From: Poecilobothrus nobilitatus
Lineage: Eukaryota > Arthropoda > Insecta > Diptera > Dolichopodidae
Assembly (NCBI GenBank): GCA_947095535.1
Contig: OX352773.1
Span: 83,982,670-84,046,669 of the forward strand
DNA length: 64,000 bases
Reading direction: 5' to 3'
The notes beneath the pieces were generated by a model. The model was not told the DNA's origin and made no database searches. It saw only the letters and a program-made list of their open reading frames with translations. Shown here piece by piece: positions 60,200 through 64,000 of this stretch (position 1 is the first letter of the stretch; every line of letters begins with the position of its first letter). The position numbers and the translations under genes are program-made.

Positions 60200-63100
60200 A
60201 CATGAAATTTTCAAATTTTTGTGCAAGTCACAATTCTAAACAGTTTGTATTGAGTTTTGGAAATGTGCGCTTTTAAAAACCGTTGGTTTACATTCTACCT
60301 TGTTTATACATATCCTCTCTTATTCTCAAATTTTATTAAATTCATAATTTTTAAAATAATTATATTTTTTGTTATATTTTTTAAAAGTTTTTCAATGTAA
60401 AATCCTTGGTATCTTTTAATAATAAGTAAATTCGCGACGATTTTTTAAGGTACAATAAGAAAAACAAAAAAAAAGAAACTTGAAGATAAAGAACCAAGGA
60501 CAAAAACGAAAAAAGTAACAAAACAAAACCATGATAATGGTCCTTTTAATATTTAATGAATGAAAAATAACGAAAAATTTTTTTTTTTCATAAATATCAT
60601 AAACAAATTTAAAATCAAAAGAAACCAAAACAAAACAATTGTTATTTTATTGTTGTGTAAAAGGTTGGCAATTGTATTGTCCTAGTGTTTTGTTTTTGTT
60701 TTTACTGTTGATAACAATAGGGTAGAATTGCACTTAACTTCTTATATTGTTTATGATTGTGCTTTTTCTTTTGCAAAACATAGCGATAAATTATCTTCGT
60801 TTTAATTAGCTTTTTGTTGTATTTAGTTTCAAGGACTCAAGGACATATTACTACATACCTTTTATTATTTTAATTTTAAATAATTTTTAATGTGTTTTGT
60901 TTTTGTGTATTGAGTTATTTTGCTTAAAAGGAGTTCAGGATTTGCATAATTATGAAAAAAACAATAATTAGACGAAAAAAACAAAGTTGATTTTAATTTA
61001 CAATTGAAATAAAAAAATGATCATTCATTTTTTTTCAAAATCAAAAATATATGTACATATTATTATTTGAAAATTATTAAAGCAAAATTAATGATAGATA
61101 TCCTAATGTCCTAATTTATTGTTTTCTATTGTTATGCCAATTTTACTTGGTCGTTAGAGCGTTTTTTGAGATTTTATCAACATAAATGAATAAGTCGGTA
61201 ATTAGTATTTATTTTAAATATTTAAAATAGAACATTATTTAGAAAATATGTATTTTGTTTAATATATATATTAGACTATTTTAGATATTTTAATATCAAA
61301 GATTCTAATTTTGACAAATAATTGTAAATTGCTTTTTTCTTTTTAATTTACTTTTGATCATTGCTTTTGATTACTCATATAAATTCAGTTCAGTTCTTTT
61401 TATTAATAATAAAATTCGCACTGTTGATTTAATAAACTTTCTACAAGTGTAAAATTTATATTTTATATGTAGTTATTGTACATATTTCATTTAATCTTTT
61501 AGTTTTGAAAATGGTTGAAAAATAATTCGAATATAACCGAGAAATAATTCAGCTTTTTTTTGTCGACTGTGAAATACCCATACGAATCCTTTACAGTGTT
61601 CAAAATACAATTTTATTATTTTTTTAACTTTTCATTATTTTTAAAATACATATATAATTTGCATAGTAATACCTCAAGTCTTGATGCAATAATTTTAAGA
61701 TTTGTTACAACTAGATTTAGATATTTGTAGAGAAGCTATCTAAAAGTAAATTGAAATCTACCAGCTAACGATTACCAATCCAAAACTTTGCCAATTCCGC
61801 TACACCATCATTAACTTTTATTTAAAAATATTTTATTTATCTATATTTTATTAATCTTCACACCCGTACTATATTCTTAAGTATATTAAATATTGAAATA
61901 AGCATGATAGATATAGACTGAACTGTATAGATCAGATCAGAATCGGAAAATTAATCGATTAAATTCATTCGTCCAATTATTCAGATACTCGAATTGTATA
62001 AAAGATTATGAAACACTAATATTATATTGATGCGCCATCTATTATCTTATATAAGAATTATTTATTTTATCTATTTATATTATGATAAAAATGACTACTA
62101 CTAGATAAGACCGAACCGGACTTTACAACATCTTTTGATTAAAAGACTAGAGGTTTAACTACTACGTCATTAGTCAGATAACAAAACCGAAATTAAATTT
62201 AGACTTCTCATTAGATGTAATAAGTTTCATTTCATATTAATACTTTGTATAAGATTTAATTGCTGGCAAAATATTTTGTCATTGATCGTATATATGATTC
62301 TAGTACCGAATTTTCCAGAGTTTTATAAGTTACATTGGTTTTTTATATTGGTGGTTTATTGAATATTTTCTTCAAGTATTTACTCATTGCTATTATATTC
62401 AAGTAGTTTTGGTATTGAATTTAGAATTTCATAAAATATTTTTATTAAAATTTAACATTACATGATTTTTTTTATAATTATTGGAAGCTAAATAAATTAT
62501 AAATAAGGTAAAAATTAATTGTTAATTTGATATTGTTGAACCTCTAATAAAAATCAAAATTTCAAATACAAAACTTTAAAAATATTTTCAAGTTTAAAAA
62601 TTAAGTTATTCTAATTAAATATTTACGCTTTTTTTTATTGTGTTTTAGCAATTGAAATTTATTATTCTTTGATTATTTTTTGTAGGTTTGCTTTCTTGAG
62701 CTTATTAAAGTTTAAGCATATAAGAATATTTCCAAAATGTAAATAAAAGTATACTATTTTCAAATCTATTTTCTTTATAATGTATTTTTTTCCTTAATTC
62801 TGAAAAAGAATAAAAACAAAAAGGATGTTAAAAAAAGAAAAATTAAAAGCTGATGGAAGTTTAATTGGTATAACTTAGTAGACATAAGCTAAATAGTTAA
62901 ATACTCATTAAAATTTAAGTTTTAATCAAACATTATAATCGATATATATACATATACATATACATATATATATATATATTTTCTTTGACATGCCACTCCA
63001 AAAAGAAGCATATGACAATGATATCCACTAATAAATTTATTATTCGTACTTAACTAAATTTCAGTTTATCAAATCATTAATTTCACTAAGCCGTTAATTA

Positions 63101-63270
63101 CTCGGCTGTAGCTATTGTACAAAACTAAGACGTTTCTTTTATTTCTACGCCATCTATTATCTTATACAAGAATCATTTTTTTATTATTATTTTTTTATTT
63201 TATATTTATTATATATTTTTATTATATATATTTTTTATTTAATTATATGTATTATTGGAAAAATCTATAT
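60200..63270. other. AT-rich gene-free stretch
   Basis: No gene or recognisable transposon. It includes a TATACATATACATATA microsatellite at 62942-62980. The terminal 650 bp of the window (63380-64000) are similar. Confidence 0.5.
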
Positions 63271-63287
63271 TATTTTTTATTAATCTA

Positions 63288-63362
63288 TATGACCCAACGG
63301 GGATTTGAACCCGAAATCTTTCGAATAAAAGTCCGGTGTCTTAATCACTACAACATTGGCTG
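63288..63362 (-). pseudogene. tRNA-like sequence (degenerate tRNA or SINE head)
   Basis: The minus strand reads CCAGCCAATGTTGTAGTGAT, TAAGACACCGGACTTTTATT, CGAAAGATTTCGGGTTCAAA and TCCCCGTTGGGTCA. The T arm (TCGGG TTCAAAT CCCCG) is good, the A box TGTTGTAGTGAT is weak, and the acceptor ends pair at five or six of seven positions (GCCAATG with CGTTGGG). The loop CTTTTAT would give anticodon TTT, but the anticodon stem pairs poorly and no CCA-proximal terminator context is clear. It is more likely a tRNA relic than an active gene. Confidence 0.5.
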
Positions 63363-64000
63363 GATATGTATGTACATATATATTAATCTGGCAATATTTT
63401 TTTTTCGATAAATCATAAAAGCATTTTAAACAATTTGTACCATATCACTGAATAGTCATATTTATTTTAAGATTGGACGACCTTTTTCTAAGATTGGACT
63501 ATTTTTTTAAAAAGTTATAGCAAATTATAAGATAAGAAAAAATGGATTAAACTTTATAGTTACTTCAAAAGCTTGTCTATCAATTCTCAATCCCTATTAC
63601 AATATTCTACCCCTTATATAACGGTCTACCATATAATATATAGAATTTTTATAATATATAGAAATATGCATATAAAAAACCAATCAAAAAAATGTCTCTA
63701 AAAATAGACGAAAACAAATTTAAATTACTGAAAAAAATTTAAAGTGATCAGCTCAGTTATTTTTAAATATTTTACAACAAGTTTTAAACAAAAAAATGGA
63801 TAACAATTAGTCTTTTATTTTTTTGTGTCAATGAATTGTTATTGACTTTAAATTATTAGGTTTTTAAATTTTTGTTAAAGAAAAAATGAGTTTAGTTGTA
63901 GATTTTGTAACTTTTATTCTCATTTTAATAATTAATACTTTTTTAATTTACTAAATCCTTTTTTTTGTTAGGTTTTTTAACTTTAAAGAAAATATTTTAG

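Overview
This window looks like AT-rich nuclear DNA of an insect, most likely a fly. It has intron-containing genes with short GT-AG introns, long homopolymer runs, TACA/TATG and TA microsatellites, and many decayed metazoan transposons (jockey/CR1/I/R1-like LINEs, mariner, Tc1, Tigger/pogo). One dispersed repeat near 49.8 kb resembles, from memory, a repeat family of higher Diptera. I cannot name the species. I saw no bacterial, viral or CRISPR features.

Three host genes are supported. (1) An Rm62/p68-type DEAD-box RNA helicase on the minus strand, 17335-22036, five coding exons, 664 aa. (2) A TM7SF3-like seven-transmembrane protein on the plus strand, 30319-32447, seven exons, about 560 aa. 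(3) A GMC-family FAD oxidoreductase on the minus strand, 32560-34481, three exons, 597 aa. Genes 2 and 3 are convergent, with 112 bp between stop codons, and two inverted copies of one dispersed repeat (29.3-29.6 and 36.2-36.35 kb) flank the pair.

Layout: 0-4.1 kb, AT-rich, no gene. 4.1-7.9 kb, jockey-like LINE (minus). 7.9-9.3 kb, broken Tigger/pogo transposase (plus). 9.7-10.4 kb, possible MITE. 10.9-12.2 kb, mariner with both TIRs. 12.4-13.4 kb, MITE joined to a truncated mariner. 14.7-15.1 kb, I-like LINE tail. 17.3-22.0 kb, helicase. 23.3-25.3 kb, R1-like LINE (minus). 26.4-27.1 kb, LINE fragment. 27.2-28.8 kb, mariner fragment and nested MITEs. 30.3-34.5 kb, gene pair. 35.4-36.15 kb, tandem duplication. 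37.1-40.4 kb, LINE pieces split by a TIR element that itself carries SINEs. 40.4-43.2 kb, R1-like LINE (minus). 43.4-47.5 kb, a plus-strand LINE split by a minus-strand LINE. 48.2-48.6 kb, another RT fragment. 48.9-53.3 kb, a Tc1 element holding two later insertions. 53.5 kb to the end, SINEs, a 5S rRNA-derived piece and unclassified repeats, with no gene seen.

The transposons all look dead: each has frameshifts, stops, deletions or lost catalytic residues. The most informative structures are the nested insertions, which give a relative chronology. I found no convincing new multi-gene system. The best leads are the 1.68 kb TIR element with two short convergent ORFs, the in-frame alternative splice acceptors in the GMC gene, and the presequence-like first exon of the helicase.
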